The notes beneath the pieces are model-generated. The model made no database searches, was not told the origin of the DNA, and saw nothing but the letters and a program-made list of their open reading frames with translations. A stretch of DNA of 64,000 bases from Bacteroidales bacterium (GTDB lineage Bacteria > Bacteroidota > Bacteroidia > Bacteroidales > TTA-H9), in NCBI GenBank assembly GCA_030656615.1, contig JAUSOY010000077.1, positions 1-64,000 of the forward strand, in the 5' to 3' direction. Position 1 is the stretch's first letter; each line of letters starts with the position of its first letter. A program made the translations under genes and the position numbers. Shown piece after piece: positions 45,497-53,944 of this stretch.

Positions 45497-45642
45497 CGGA
45501 TATTTAATCCGAATTCGCCGGAACGAAGTCCAAGTTCAAAACCCTGATATTGTTTTTTGCTGAATGGTTTGGCAGCTTGCGTTTGACTTATGCAGCACAT
45601 CGTAATTATCAGTACGAGGCTGATGTATTTTAGCTTTGACAT
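45484..45642 (-). CDS. Small secreted protein, 52 residues, outer-membrane-strand-like end
   Basis: Open frame of 52 codons on the minus strand, starting at ATG 45642. A clear signal peptide (MSKLKYISLVL, then IITMCCISQTQA) is followed by KPFSKKQYQGFELGLRSG and the end LNIRYRF. The alternating, aromatic-terminated tail looks like the last beta-strand of an outer-membrane protein. A perfect -7 box lies 19 bases upstream. The stop lies inside the end of the opposite-strand lipoprotein gene (13-base overlap). It may be a true mini-protein or an outer-membrane protein gene with its middle deleted. Confidence 0.5.
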   Translation of the reverse strand: MSKLKYISLVLIITMCCISQTQAAKPFSKKQYQGFELGLRSGEFGLNIRYRF

Positions 45643-45660
45643 TTATTCAGATAATTCAGG

Positions 45661-45668
45661 CAAAAATA
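45661..45668 (-). promoter_or_regulatory. Promoter -7 box TATTTTTG for the 52-residue gene
   Basis: Perfect minus-strand match 19 bases before ATG 45642. Confidence 0.55.
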
Positions 45669-45739
45669 ATGGCTATCTTTGGATTTCATAAACATTTGAA
45701 CGCATATAACGTTTCAACATTGTATTAATTTTACATTTA

Positions 45740-46336
45740 ATGAGTGCACGTAATTCGTATTTAAAATTTCCAATTCACGAACTGTTGGCTAATCGCTGGA
45801 GTCCTAGGGCCTTCTCAACAGAAGCGATACCTACCGGTATTTTGCGAAGGATTTTTGAGGCAGCTCGTCAAGCCCCTTCGGCCTATAACGATCAGCCCTG
45901 GCACTTTGTTATAGCCCCTAAGGGAAGTTCGGAATTTGAAGCGATTATGGATGCTTTAGTCGACTGGAATAAATTGTGGGCTGGTTCGGCGCCAATGCTG
46001 GTTCTTGCATGTAATAAGCGTTTTTTTTCTAATAAACCAGATGTTCTGAATAAGGTTGCATCTTATGATACAGGTCAGGCAGTGGCACATCTCAGCATTC
46101 AGGCTATGCACGAAGATGTATATGTTCATCAGATGAGTGGTTTTGATATCAATAAAATGACATCAAATCTTTCTCTCTCAGAAAGCATGGAGCCGGTTTG
46201 CGTTCTCGCATTGGGGTTTTTAGGTGAAAAGGAAACACTTCCTGAAGATATTGCCGCTCTTGAAAATGGATTTAAACCCAGAAATGAATTCCTTAGTTTT
46301 GTAAGTGGAACTGCTGCTGAAGAATTATTCGGCTAA
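45740..46336 (+). CDS. Nitroreductase-family FMN oxidoreductase
   Basis: NAD(P)H-dependent flavoprotein of 198 residues. It has the FMN-phosphate motif NRWSPRAF, then RRIFEAARQAPSAYNDQPWHFVIAPKG in the canonical order (APSAYNDQPW is diagnostic), and the late AVAHLSIQAMHEDVYVHQMSGFD. It lacks the C-terminal GRK motif of NfsB-type enzymes, as in the smaller nitroreductase branch. The substrate is unknown. It is 10 bases before the M28-type gene, so an operon is likely. Confidence 0.88.
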   Translation: MSARNSYLKFPIHELLANRWSPRAFSTEAIPTGILRRIFEAARQAPSAYNDQPWHFVIAPKGSSEFEAIMDALVDWNKLWAGSAPMLVLACNKRFFSNKPDVLNKVASYDTGQAVAHLSIQAMHEDVYVHQMSGFDINKMTSNLSLSESMEPVCVLALGFLGEKETLPEDIAALENGFKPRNEFLSFVSGTAAEELFG

Positions 46337-46346
46337 TACATGAATT

Positions 46347-47354
46347 ATGAAATTTAGAAGTCTCTTGTTTTTTATAAGCGTAGTATTTGTGGGCTTAGTT
46401 TTTTTCTCCTCATGCGGTCCCTCAGGACAGACGGATTCAAATCAAACTGATACAAAAAAAGTATTGCGGCAGAGCATTCCTGTTTTTAGTGCCGATTCTG
46501 CCTTTTCGTATGTAAAAAAGCAAATCGATTTTGGACCAAGGGTACCGGGCAGTAAAGCCTGGACAACTTGTGCATCCTGGTTTGAGTCGGAACTTAAGGT
46601 TTGGGCAGATACGATAATCATTCAGAATTTTCAGGCAAGAGCATTTAATAAAGAAGTTTTAAAAGGGAGAAACATTGTTGCGGTTTTTAATCCAAAGGCC
46701 AAAAAAAGGTTGATGCTTTCTTCGCACTGGGATTCGAGGCCATTTGCTGACCATGATCCTTTGCCGGAAAATCACCGGAAAGCCGTTCCTGGTGCTAATG
46801 ATGGGGCCAGTGGCGTGGGTGTTTTAATGGAAATTGCCCGCATACTAAGTAAAGAAAGTCCGGATATTGGTGTGGATATCGTTTTATTTGATCTGGAAGA
46901 TTATGGTCCACCTCAAGATTTACAGCGTAATTCAGATAGCGAAGATTTCTGGGGACTGGGTTCACAGTATTGGTCAAGAAATCCACATATTGAAAATTAC
47001 CGTGCATTTTATGGCATTCTACTCGATATGGTTGGTGTTCCGGAACCTCGGTTTTTGCAGGAGGGTTTTTCGTTATACTATGCTCCACACATTGTAAAAA
47101 AAGTTTGGACTATGGCCTCAAATCTGGGTTATAGTCAATATTTTCCGCAGGAACAGGGTGGGTATATTACAGACGATCATTATTACGTAAATAAAATTGC
47201 AGGAATCCCTACCATTAATATTATCCATTTGGAAAAGGGGAATAATAGTTTTTTTAAACACTGGCACACGATTAACGATAATCTGGACTCGGTGGATCCA
47301 AAAAGCTTAGATATAGTAGGCACAGTTTTACTTAACCTGATTTATTCTGAATAG
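46347..47354 (+). CDS. M28-family lipoprotein, glutaminyl-cyclase-like
   Basis: Zinc-dependent enzyme of 335 residues. The signal peptide ends in the lipobox VFFSSC (about residue 23). The M28 fold (about 55-330) has FGPRVPGSKAW, the metal-site segment SSHWDSRPFADHD, the bridging aspartate in PGANDGASGVGVLMEIAR, the catalytic glutamate in LFDLEDYG and the late histidine in DDHYYVNKIAGIPTINIIH. This pattern is closest to glutaminyl-peptide cyclases, which form N-terminal pyroglutamate on exported proteins. In Bacteroidota many T9SS and exported proteins begin with glutamine after signal cleavage, so they are likely substrates (inference). Confidence 0.88.
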   Translation: MKFRSLLFFISVVFVGLVFFSSCGPSGQTDSNQTDTKKVLRQSIPVFSADSAFSYVKKQIDFGPRVPGSKAWTTCASWFESELKVWADTIIIQNFQARAFNKEVLKGRNIVAVFNPKAKKRLMLSSHWDSRPFADHDPLPENHRKAVPGANDGASGVGVLMEIARILSKESPDIGVDIVLFDLEDYGPPQDLQRNSDSEDFWGLGSQYWSRNPHIENYRAFYGILLDMVGVPEPRFLQEGFSLYYAPHIVKKVWTMASNLGYSQYFPQEQGGYITDDHYYVNKIAGIPTINIIHLEKGNNSFFKHWHTINDNLDSVDPKSLDIVGTVLLNLIYSE

Positions 47355-47417
47355 GGATATTGATGAAAATCAGGTTTTTCTGAAAAAGTGTTTCCGTAGG
47401 AATTTAAAGCAATACGA

Positions 47418-47657
47418 ATGAAACAAGATGGACTTATTCGGGTATTTAGTGGAAACGAAATTCTTGTTTTATTGCTGCAAGGCGAATTGGAAGCAAAAGG
47501 TATCTTTTCACTCATAAAAAATGATTATCAATCGGGAATAACGGCCGGTTTTTTTGGCGGGATTCCTTCGGCGATTGACCTTTTTATTCAGGAATCTGAT
47601 TTGCCTCAGGCCGAACCCTTGATTAACGAATTCCTCCGAATTAACAGTGACGAATAA
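47418..47657 (+). CDS. DUF2007-domain putative signal-transducing protein
   Basis: A 79-residue soluble protein matching the DUF2007 fold: strand VRVFSGNEI-like opening (IRVFSGNEILVLLLQGELEAKGI), a variable middle, and the closing strand IDLFIQESDLPQAEPLINEFL. The family resembles a ferredoxin-like domain, sometimes fused to zinc ribbons, with no proven function. It lies 63 bases behind the M28 gene and may share its transcript. Confidence 0.8.
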   Translation: MKQDGLIRVFSGNEILVLLLQGELEAKGIFSLIKNDYQSGITAGFFGGIPSAIDLFIQESDLPQAEPLINEFLRINSDE

Positions 47658-47751
47658 GTCAATACCGAATTTATCAGAAACAGGCTTAAGAGAAATTAAT
47701 AATTCAGATTAGAAAACGTGGACTAATAGAAAAGACTTATCGTAATTTCGA

Positions 47752-48201
47752 TTAAGCATTATCATCGGCAAACCACTCAGCATAGGATGTAACCGTTTCT
47801 CGCAGTTTCATGCTGTAAAGCTGAATTCCTTCCGGAAGTAGTGGCATCAATATTCTGGAAAAATGAATCAGCAGATTTTCGCTCGAAGGCTGAAAATCAA
47901 CAATAATTAATCGTTCAAAAAGACCTTCTCTTTGAGGAATTTCAGAAGAGGGCACATTGTTTCCTAAAACCAAGGCATGGTCATATACCGTTACAATGTT
48001 TTTATGTACAATTTTTTTAAGATCCGTAAAATCCATCACCATTCCATTTTTTGGTGATTGTGGATCAATCACGGGAACACCTTTAATGGTTACAAAGAGT
48101 TCATACGAATGTCCGTGAACATGACGACAGGGTCCATCATGTCCATAAAGCGCATGCGCCATTTCAAACTTGAATTCTTTGGTTATCCTTACAATGGCCA
48201 T
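47752..48201 (-). CDS. queD: 6-carboxytetrahydropterin synthase (QueD/PTPS family)
   Basis: Converts dihydroneopterin triphosphate to 6-carboxytetrahydropterin for queuosine synthesis. The 149 residues hold the zinc histidines in FEMAHAL and HVHGHSYEL, the catalytic cysteine just before (GPCRHVHGH), the MDFTDLKKIV signature, DHALVLG and the late glutamate of LRETVTSYAEW. It starts 3 bases behind the endonuclease gene. No other queuosine gene is near. Confidence 0.92.
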   Translation of the reverse strand: MAIVRITKEFKFEMAHALYGHDGPCRHVHGHSYELFVTIKGVPVIDPQSPKNGMVMDFTDLKKIVHKNIVTVYDHALVLGNNVPSSEIPQREGLFERLIIVDFQPSSENLLIHFSRILMPLLPEGIQLYSMKLRETVTSYAEWFADDNA

Positions 48202-48204
48202 GAC

Positions 48205-49275
48205 TTAGAATTTTGCGGTTTTTAATCCGTAAACAAAATGTTTGTCGATGATAGAAACGATATAAATTCCGTTGGGGAGAGACGATGCATTAATGTTAAT
48301 ACTGCCCGAGGTATATGTAGATTCAAAATTAATTTTGCGGCCACTCATATCGGATACCATTATTATTGCTTTTGTATTTTCTTCGAAGGGTCCAATTACG
48401 ATTGATTGGCTTTGATTATTATAATAAGCAATCATCAGAGGACGGGTGATTTCAGGTATTGCCGTTGGATCACCCCAAATACGTACTGCAAATTCAGGAT
48501 GATCGATATACGGATTACGGTTATGCTGGAATGTGTAAACAGCATTATTACGATCGGTTTCTTTTAGACTCACGGGGTCGTTGGTGTGCCATTCGAGGAG
48601 CATATTGGCTGCCCATGTTTTCAGCTGAGAGCCGGTAACCATGCCATTACTTGCCCAACCGGCATCTTCACCAAGATAACGTGTGCCCATGTAAAAATAA
48701 TTGCGGGCAAAATCACCTTTATAGGCATTTATGGGTTCAAAAACAGTTCCGGAATAGCCGGGATAGGTGTTGCTTCCAAGTTTACTTCCATTCATCGAGC
48801 TCCAGGTGGTAGATCCAACTACTCCGTATGGGTAATTACTTCTGCGATTATTAACATAGCCATCGGTAGGACATATTTGAAAAAGATCAGTATACATCGG
48901 GTATTTATCATTAAACCAGCTTGCAGGCCATGAATGTTCACGGTTATAACAATCGCCTTCTGAATTGTAGTTTCCGCACTGATTACTTCCGAATGTATAT
49001 AAATATGGCGGATTGCCAGAGGGAATATCAGAGTACATATCCCAAACCTTGCCATCAGGCCGGTCGTCGGTTGTATAAAATGCATTCCATAATCCGGAAT
49101 ATGTTAAGGAAGTGTGATTTTTAATGATATCATGAAGCTTCGACTGTAGTGCTGTGCCAATCAATCCATCTGTACCATTATAATACCCGGTAGGGGGTTG
49201 AGCTTGTAAAGTAAAAATGAAAAAGAACAGAAAATGGAAAAGTAAAGCTTTGATTGTCAGCGGCAAGTGTTTCAT
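48205..49275 (-). CDS. Secreted endonuclease I with T9SS sorting domain
   Basis: Exported nuclease of 356 residues. A signal peptide ends TLQAQPP. The EndA/endonuclease I domain (about 28-265) has the catalytic motif YNREHSWPASWF (H about 114) and CPTDGYVNNRRSNYPYG, then ARNYFYMGTRY and the RNNAVYTFQHNRNPYIDHPEF region. The C-terminal ~75 residues form a compact T9SS domain ending VYGLKTAKF. It probably degrades extracellular DNA for phosphate or nucleosides. A perfect -7 box lies 30 bases upstream. Confidence 0.92.
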   Translation of the reverse strand: MKHLPLTIKALLFHFLFFFIFTLQAQPPTGYYNGTDGLIGTALQSKLHDIIKNHTSLTYSGLWNAFYTTDDRPDGKVWDMYSDIPSGNPPYLYTFGSNQCGNYNSEGDCYNREHSWPASWFNDKYPMYTDLFQICPTDGYVNNRRSNYPYGVVGSTTWSSMNGSKLGSNTYPGYSGTVFEPINAYKGDFARNYFYMGTRYLGEDAGWASNGMVTGSQLKTWAANMLLEWHTNDPVSLKETDRNNAVYTFQHNRNPYIDHPEFAVRIWGDPTAIPEITRPLMIAYYNNQSQSIVIGPFEENTKAIIMVSDMSGRKINFESTYTSGSININASSLPNGIYIVSIIDKHFVYGLKTAKF

Positions 49276-49304
49276 ATACCAGGGGAATTGATTTTTTTGG
49301 ATTG

Positions 49305-49312
49305 CAAAAGTA
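49305..49312 (-). promoter_or_regulatory. Promoter -7 box TACTTTTG for the endonuclease gene
   Basis: Perfect minus-strand match followed by GCAATCC, 30 bases before the start at 49275. Confidence 0.65.
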
Positions 49313-49400
49313 GTATATTTTCAATAGCTAAAACCATAAGTGGCAATGAATTGACAATAAAATATTTTGACTGAAATGGCAATTTCATCTTTAATTGCTT

Positions 49401-49408
49401 TATCTTTG
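49401..49408 (+). promoter_or_regulatory. Promoter -7 box TATCTTTG with a ~90-base leader
   Basis: Perfect match followed by GCAGC, 94 bases before the pseudouridine synthase ATG. The leader holds a small hairpin (CTCCT 49454-49458 with AGGAG 49464-49468) followed by an A-rich tract. Confidence 0.55.
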
Positions 49409-49501
49409 CAGCAGATTTATAAGCTATTGGTTAGAAAAACAGCTAAAAATTACCTCCTGAGATAGGAGTTTAAAAAAGTGTAACAATTAATCTTTTGTGC
49501 A

Positions 49502-50929
49502 ATGAGTGAGAATAATGAATGGAAAGCGGAAGATAATCCGGGAGGGGAGTCACGCAAAAATGATGAGAATGGGGACAAACACAGAGCCAAACGTCCGGTA
49601 TATTCAACCCGGGAAGACAGTGAAAAAAGACATCGTAGGCCTCGAAAAATAGTAGACCCAAGTCCTGCAAAAGAAACCCCACGCGAGTACAAACCTCAAC
49701 GTGAAGATCGTCCGGATAGGGATTACAGACCTTATAGCAGTGATCGTCCGGATACGTATAACCCATATCCCCCTCGTGAACCCCGTTATCAACCAGGCGA
49801 AAATCGTGATCAGGGTGGTGGTAACCGATATCAACCCAGAGATAATCGTGGTCCTGTTCGTGATAACAGGAATTCTGATCAGCAAAACCGATATCCATCG
49901 CGCGACAATAGAAGTACCGATAGTGGCAATCGATATGCCCCGCGTACCGATCGGAACGACAGAGGCAATCGGAATGATAATACGAGCGATAGATATAATA
50001 GAACAGACAGTGGCCGTCCTCAAGGAGAGCGACCATCATATCAGCGGAACGACCGATCATACGGTGGTGGCAGACCCGACCAAAGGGACGGACGCAGACC
50101 TTATGATGGACAAAACAGAAGGTCGAATGATAGCCGTTCTGGAAGCGGAAAACCATTTCAAAAGAATTACCGTGTTCAGACAACCGAAGAAGCCCCTGTA
50201 TTACCAACAACCTATGATGGCCCTGTTCGTTTGAACAAATACATTGCCAATGCGGGCATTTGTTCGAGAAGAGAAGCTGATAAACTTATTATTGCTGGTG
50301 CTGTAAGTGTTAATGGTGTTATTGTTATCACATTGGGAGCACGTGTAAATCCAGGTGATAAAGTTCAGTATGGTGAGCAAACGCTTACAGGTGAACGTAA
50401 ATTATATGTTTTACTAAATAAACCCAAGAATTACATCACAACGATGGATGATCCACAGGATCGGAAAACGGTAATGGCTTTAGTTCGTAATGCATGCCGT
50501 GAAAGAATTTTTCCAGTGGGTCGATTGGACAGGAGCACCACTGGGCTGCTTTTATTGACCAATGATGGCGATATGGCAAAAAAGCTCACTCACCCATCAA
50601 GCAGAATCCGGAAAGTATATCATGTTACGCTTGATAAGGCCTTAAGCCGGACGGATATGCAGCAGATAGCCGAAGGGATTGAACTCGAAGATGGTCTCAT
50701 TCAAGTAGATGCGGTGGCATATGTTGGCAATGGAGATGATAAAAAGCAAATAGGACTAGAAATCCATTCGGGTAAAAACCGAATTGTTCGTCGTATTTTT
50801 GAATCCTTGCAATATCAGGTTGTTAAACTGGATAGAGTTGTATTTGCAGGACTTACCAAAAAAGATGTTCCTCGTGGCCAGTGGAGGTTTCTTAACATCA
50901 AGGAAATTAATTATATGAAGATGTTATAA
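49502..50929 (+). CDS. rluB: RsuA/RluB-family pseudouridine synthase with long disordered N-terminus
   Basis: rRNA pseudouridine synthase of 475 residues. About 240 residues at the N-terminus are low-complexity, rich in R, D, N, Y, G, S and P, with repeats such as RPDRDYRPY, NRYQPRDNR and NRYPSRDNR. An S4 RNA-binding domain (about 244-300; LNKYIANAGICSRREADKLI) and the catalytic domain follow, with the catalytic aspartate in GRLDRSTTGLLLLTNDG and the closing GKNRIVRRIFE. Bacterial RluB is usually 240-300 residues, so the whole N-terminal half is extra. Such tails occur in Bacteroidota pseudouridine synthases and likely bind RNA. Confidence 0.88.
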   Translation: MSENNEWKAEDNPGGESRKNDENGDKHRAKRPVYSTREDSEKRHRRPRKIVDPSPAKETPREYKPQREDRPDRDYRPYSSDRPDTYNPYPPREPRYQPGENRDQGGGNRYQPRDNRGPVRDNRNSDQQNRYPSRDNRSTDSGNRYAPRTDRNDRGNRNDNTSDRYNRTDSGRPQGERPSYQRNDRSYGGGRPDQRDGRRPYDGQNRRSNDSRSGSGKPFQKNYRVQTTEEAPVLPTTYDGPVRLNKYIANAGICSRREADKLIIAGAVSVNGVIVITLGARVNPGDKVQYGEQTLTGERKLYVLLNKPKNYITTMDDPQDRKTVMALVRNACRERIFPVGRLDRSTTGLLLLTNDGDMAKKLTHPSSRIRKVYHVTLDKALSRTDMQQIAEGIELEDGLIQVDAVAYVGNGDDKKQIGLEIHSGKNRIVRRIFESLQYQVVKLDRVVFAGLTKKDVPRGQWRFLNIKEINYMKML

Positions 50930-50939
50930 GGGTTATTTC

Positions 50940-50985
50940 AAAATGGAAGAGGCTGTTTTGGAAACAAAACAGCCTCTTCCATTTT
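50940..50985 (+). terminator. Very strong 21-bp terminator hairpin
   Basis: Arms at 50940-50960 and 50965-50985 are perfectly complementary over 21 bases (core GGAAGAGGCTG / CAGCCTCTTCC) with a GAAA tetraloop, flanked by A and T runs. It lies 11 bases after the stop. Confidence 0.9.
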
Positions 50986-51380
50986 ATGGAAAAGATAATT
51001 TATTTTGATTTTTTAATAATTGCCTTTTTTAATGATGCGTATAGCGATTAAAATAGAATAGTAATTTTTTGTAAAGCATTAAATTACTGAAGGTTTCAAT
51101 CCAATAAATACATCAGAAAGATATTGATTTGGGGCGGCTTGTGTTTTTTCCAAATATTGAGTATTTTACAAAGGATTTAGAGCAAAAATCGCATATTCCA
51201 AAAACAAGACAGGCTCGTATCGGATTTTGCTAATAATTCAGAAAACATTTTCAATATGGAGCAACTATTTCCAAATATTGGACAAAACACAAATTTTTGT
51301 TTTTTTATTGGAATGGTTTACAGTAAATTACGGTTTTGGCATGATTTTCACTACATTACTATTAAATTAACACATCAGCC
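50986..51380 (+). other. Long AT-rich upstream region of the lipoprotein/LruC pair
   Basis: A 395-base stretch without a convincing gene and without a clear TAnnTTTG box. It contains a 13-base direct repeat and a 42-codon frame (51256-51384) that overlaps the next start. Likely regulatory. Confidence 0.4.
51147..51280 (+). repeat. Two 13-base direct repeats TTTCCAAATATTG
   Basis: Identical copies at 51147-51159 and 51268-51280, 121 bases apart (about 11.5 helical turns); the second continues as GG, making a near-palindrome CCAAATATTGG. Possible operator pair for the gene at 51381. Confidence 0.45.
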
Positions 51381-51767
51381 ATGAATCAGATCAAATTACT
51401 ATTATTACTCGCGGTTATGATCGGGCTGGCTGCTTGTCAGAAGGATGAGTTAGTTATGCCTATACCGCAAGACATCGAAAACGTCTCAACATCAGAGGAG
51501 TTTTCTTGGTCTACAGGAGATATTGTTACTTTTCGCTTGGAAGGATTGCCTTCTAAAGTAGCTTATGCTTCTACATTAACACTTACTACTCCCGACGGAA
51601 AAATTCTGTTTAAACGCTTGCACTCAATTCAGGAAGACTTTAGTATTGAACTTACCGTCCCCAGTATTCATCAAAATCTGGAAATGACGTATGGTAAAAT
51701 GAAAAAGTCTTTACTCATTGTTAATGCAGTAGCAGAATATTCTTTTATCCCCGGGGGTAATAAGTAA
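51381..51767 (+). CDS. Small lipoprotein, unknown
   Basis: A 128-residue lipoprotein with signal peptide and lipobox GLAAC (about residue 19), then QKDELVMPIPQDI. The body is strand-rich (FSWSTGDIVTFRLEG, ASTLTLTTPDGKILFKR), resembling a small beta-sandwich. No known family. It lies 29 bases before the LruC gene; such short lipoproteins often accompany LruC proteins in Bacteroidota, and the two probably form one unit. Confidence 0.7.
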   Translation: MNQIKLLLLLAVMIGLAACQKDELVMPIPQDIENVSTSEEFSWSTGDIVTFRLEGLPSKVAYASTLTLTTPDGKILFKRLHSIQEDFSIELTVPSIHQNLEMTYGKMKKSLLIVNAVAEYSFIPGGNK

Positions 51768-51796
51768 GGATTGTAAACGCTAAAAACATCTAACTC

Positions 51797-53251
51797 ATGA
51801 AAAGATATTTTTTACTCATCAGTTTGGCCTTGTCTTTCTTGTGGTTTTCGCAACCACTTTTGGCTATTGAAACTCAGGACTTTGAATCTGGAAGTACATC
51901 CATCGAAGAAGGAAACTGCTGGTCGTTTGAAGAAGCCGATATTGTTCTGAAGTCGAACATCTCTGGATCTTACCTTTGCCAAACCACGCAATTGAATGGT
52001 TCGACGCGTTGGATCAAAACAGCATGGATCAATATTACCACAGCCGGAAATCTCGAATTTAAGCACCGGCTAAGTGGTACCAGTGGAAGTAGCAGGGTTC
52101 TTAAGGTCTACCAAATAGGAACAAGCGGAAGCCAAACGCTGATATTTACACATAATTACCAATCAGGACAGTATACCACCCTTCAAACAGAGTCGGTGGC
52201 AATTACTGAAACCGGCGTATATCAATTCAAATTTGAATTCGATGGGTCAGGTGGTAGTAGCAAGGGTTGGCTTGATGATATTGACATGCCCGGCTCTTAT
52301 ACCTTTGATCCCACATCCAATAATGGGAGTGGCACATGTGGCTGGTTAAATCCGGTGCTGGATGCTGATAATGATGGAGTTGCTGACGCAGATGACGATT
52401 ATCCAACGGATCCTTACCGGGCATATAATAACTATTATCCCGCAGGTGGTGATTTTGGAACTCTGGCTTTTGAGGATAACTGGCCAGCCCGTGCCGATTA
52501 CGATTTTAATGATCTCGTAATAGACTATCGCATGAATACGGTTACCAATTCCAGTAATCAGGTAGTTGAATTATTATCAACTTTTGTTCTTAGAGCATCG
52601 GGGGCAAGTTTTAAAAATGGTCTGGGAGTGCAATTAGACGGCATTAGCCCTTCTAAAATCAGTTTGTGTTCCGGCTATCAACTAAGTTCCGGTACTTATA
52701 TAAATACAGCTTCCTCTGGTTTGGAGGCAAATCAAACCTATGCTAATTGCATAGTCTTCGATAATTTTCAAAATATTATGCAGCATCCGGGCACCGGTAT
52801 CGGTATTAATACAGATCCTTCGGCTCCTTTCGTGCCGTACGACACCCTGGAAATTGCATTGATCTTTATTAATAATGGTATTGTTGCGTCAGGGGGTTAC
52901 GTTTTGGATTCGGAAATGCCAAGCTCAGCATTTAATTTCTATGTAATATCCAAACAGGATAGAGGACGAGAAATCCATCTTCCCGATCATCAACCGACCG
53001 ATTTATATAATCCTGAATTTTTTAACACACTTGATGATGATTCAAATGTGGTTACGGGAAAGTATTATAAAACGGAAAATAATTTGCCCTGGGCTATAAA
53101 TATTCTTCAGGGATTTAGTTATCCCAAAGAAACAGAAAAAATTAGCGATGCTTATCTGCATTTTAACGAATGGGCTCAAAGTTCAGGCGCCCAGTATTCT
53201 GACTGGTATGAGGATTTTTCCGGATATAGAAATCCGGATAAAATCTATTGA
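51797..53251 (+). CDS. LruC-domain secreted protein
   Basis: Exported protein of 484 residues. The signal peptide ends QPLLAIE. An N-terminal beta-sandwich (about 27-170; FKFEFDGSGGSSKGWLDDID) is followed by a calcium-binding stretch DADNDGVADADDDYPTDP (about 190-207) and the LruC domain (about 215-480), recognised by GTLAFEDNWPARADYDFNDLVIDY. LruC was first named in Leptospira; the domain is widespread in surface or secreted proteins of Bacteroidota, with unknown role. No T9SS tail is visible, so it may be held at the surface by another route. A strong terminator follows. Confidence 0.85.
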   Translation: MKRYFLLISLALSFLWFSQPLLAIETQDFESGSTSIEEGNCWSFEEADIVLKSNISGSYLCQTTQLNGSTRWIKTAWINITTAGNLEFKHRLSGTSGSSRVLKVYQIGTSGSQTLIFTHNYQSGQYTTLQTESVAITETGVYQFKFEFDGSGGSSKGWLDDIDMPGSYTFDPTSNNGSGTCGWLNPVLDADNDGVADADDDYPTDPYRAYNNYYPAGGDFGTLAFEDNWPARADYDFNDLVIDYRMNTVTNSSNQVVELLSTFVLRASGASFKNGLGVQLDGISPSKISLCSGYQLSSGTYINTASSGLEANQTYANCIVFDNFQNIMQHPGTGIGINTDPSAPFVPYDTLEIALIFINNGIVASGGYVLDSEMPSSAFNFYVISKQDRGREIHLPDHQPTDLYNPEFFNTLDDDSNVVTGKYYKTENNLPWAINILQGFSYPKETEKISDAYLHFNEWAQSSGAQYSDWYEDFSGYRNPDKIY

Positions 53252-53270
53252 TCATGTTGTGTAAATTTGA

Positions 53271-53304
53271 AAAAGGCCGCCCCATTAAAGGGTGGCCTTT
53301 TTTT
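53271..53304 (+). terminator. Rho-independent terminator after the LruC gene
   Basis: Arms GGCCGCCC and GGGTGGCC (one G-U) with a 7-base loop, preceded by AAAA and followed by TTTTTTT. Confidence 0.88.
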
Positions 53305-53496
53305 GTGGATATGCATTCGTTTTCGCCAGAAGTTTAAAAAAGTAAATTTAGAATGATTCTAAGGAAAATGTTAATAATTGTTAAAATCAAGAGAATCAGA
53401 AGCTAGAGGATAGCCTGAGCATTCAAGATGATATGCTGAGGTTTAAATATGTCTAAATCAAGTAGTTTTTGTCTTTTTTATACCAAAAAATGCCTG

Positions 53497-53504
53497 TAAT
53501 TTTG
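53497..53504 (+). promoter_or_regulatory. Promoter -7 box TAATTTTG of the decarboxylase operon
   Basis: Perfect match followed by GCGCC, 28 bases before the epimerase ATG 53532. A TTTG lies at 53468-53471, a rather long 25-base spacing. The longer frame from 53469 runs over this box and is not coding. Confidence 0.6.
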
Positions 53505-53531
53505 CGCCACAAATTTAAACATACTGCATTT

Positions 53532-53942
53532 ATGAAAATTTCTCATATTGAACATATTGGTATTGCGGTGAAAAATTTGGAATTGGCTATTCCATATTAT
53601 GAAAACATACTCGGACTAAAGTGCTATGCTGTAGAAGAGGTTGTTGAACAGAAGGTTAAAACCGCCTTTTTTAAAGTTGGCCAAACGAAGATCGAACTGC
53701 TTGAATCAACGGATCCGGAAGGTCCCATTGGTAAGTTTATAGAAAAAAAAGGAGAAGGAGTACATCACATTGCCTATGCTGTAGATCAATTAGAAGATGC
53801 CTTGTCTGAGGCAGAAAGCAAAGGCGTTCAACTAATCGATAAAACCCCCCGAAAAGGTGCCGAGGGACTGCATATTGCTTTTTTGCACCCTAAATCAACA
53901 GCCGGTGTATTAACGGAATTTTGTGAAGATAAAAATTTATAA
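53532..53942 (+). CDS. mce: Methylmalonyl-CoA epimerase
   Basis: Interconverts the (R) and (S) forms of methylmalonyl-CoA. The 136 residues form the double VOC fold: [28 protein letters not shown] with the first metal histidine, the glutamate in [20 protein letters not shown] with the second histidine, and the last glutamate in GVLTEFCE. It is first in an operon with the methylmalonyl-CoA decarboxylase genes (2 bases to the next), which fits a propionate-forming or propionate-using pathway. ATG 53532 is set by the promoter. Confidence 0.95.
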   Translation: MKISHIEHIGIAVKNLELAIPYYENILGLKCYAVEEVVEQKVKTAFFKVGQTKIELLESTDPEGPIGKFIEKKGEGVHHIAYAVDQLEDALSEAESKGVQLIDKTPRKGAEGLHIAFLHPKSTAGVLTEFCEDKNL

Positions 53943-53944
53943 CC

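Noticed and set aside
49470-50210. 246-codon open frame on the minus strand opposite the pseudouridine synthase
   Set aside because: It mirrors the low-complexity arginine-rich coding sequence; its product is a run of H, Y, C and D without domain, promoter or signal.
51256-51384. 42-codon frame MEQLFPNIGQN... overlapping the lipoprotein start by ATGA
   Set aside because: Possible leader peptide, but no family, no promoter box and no clear coding bias.
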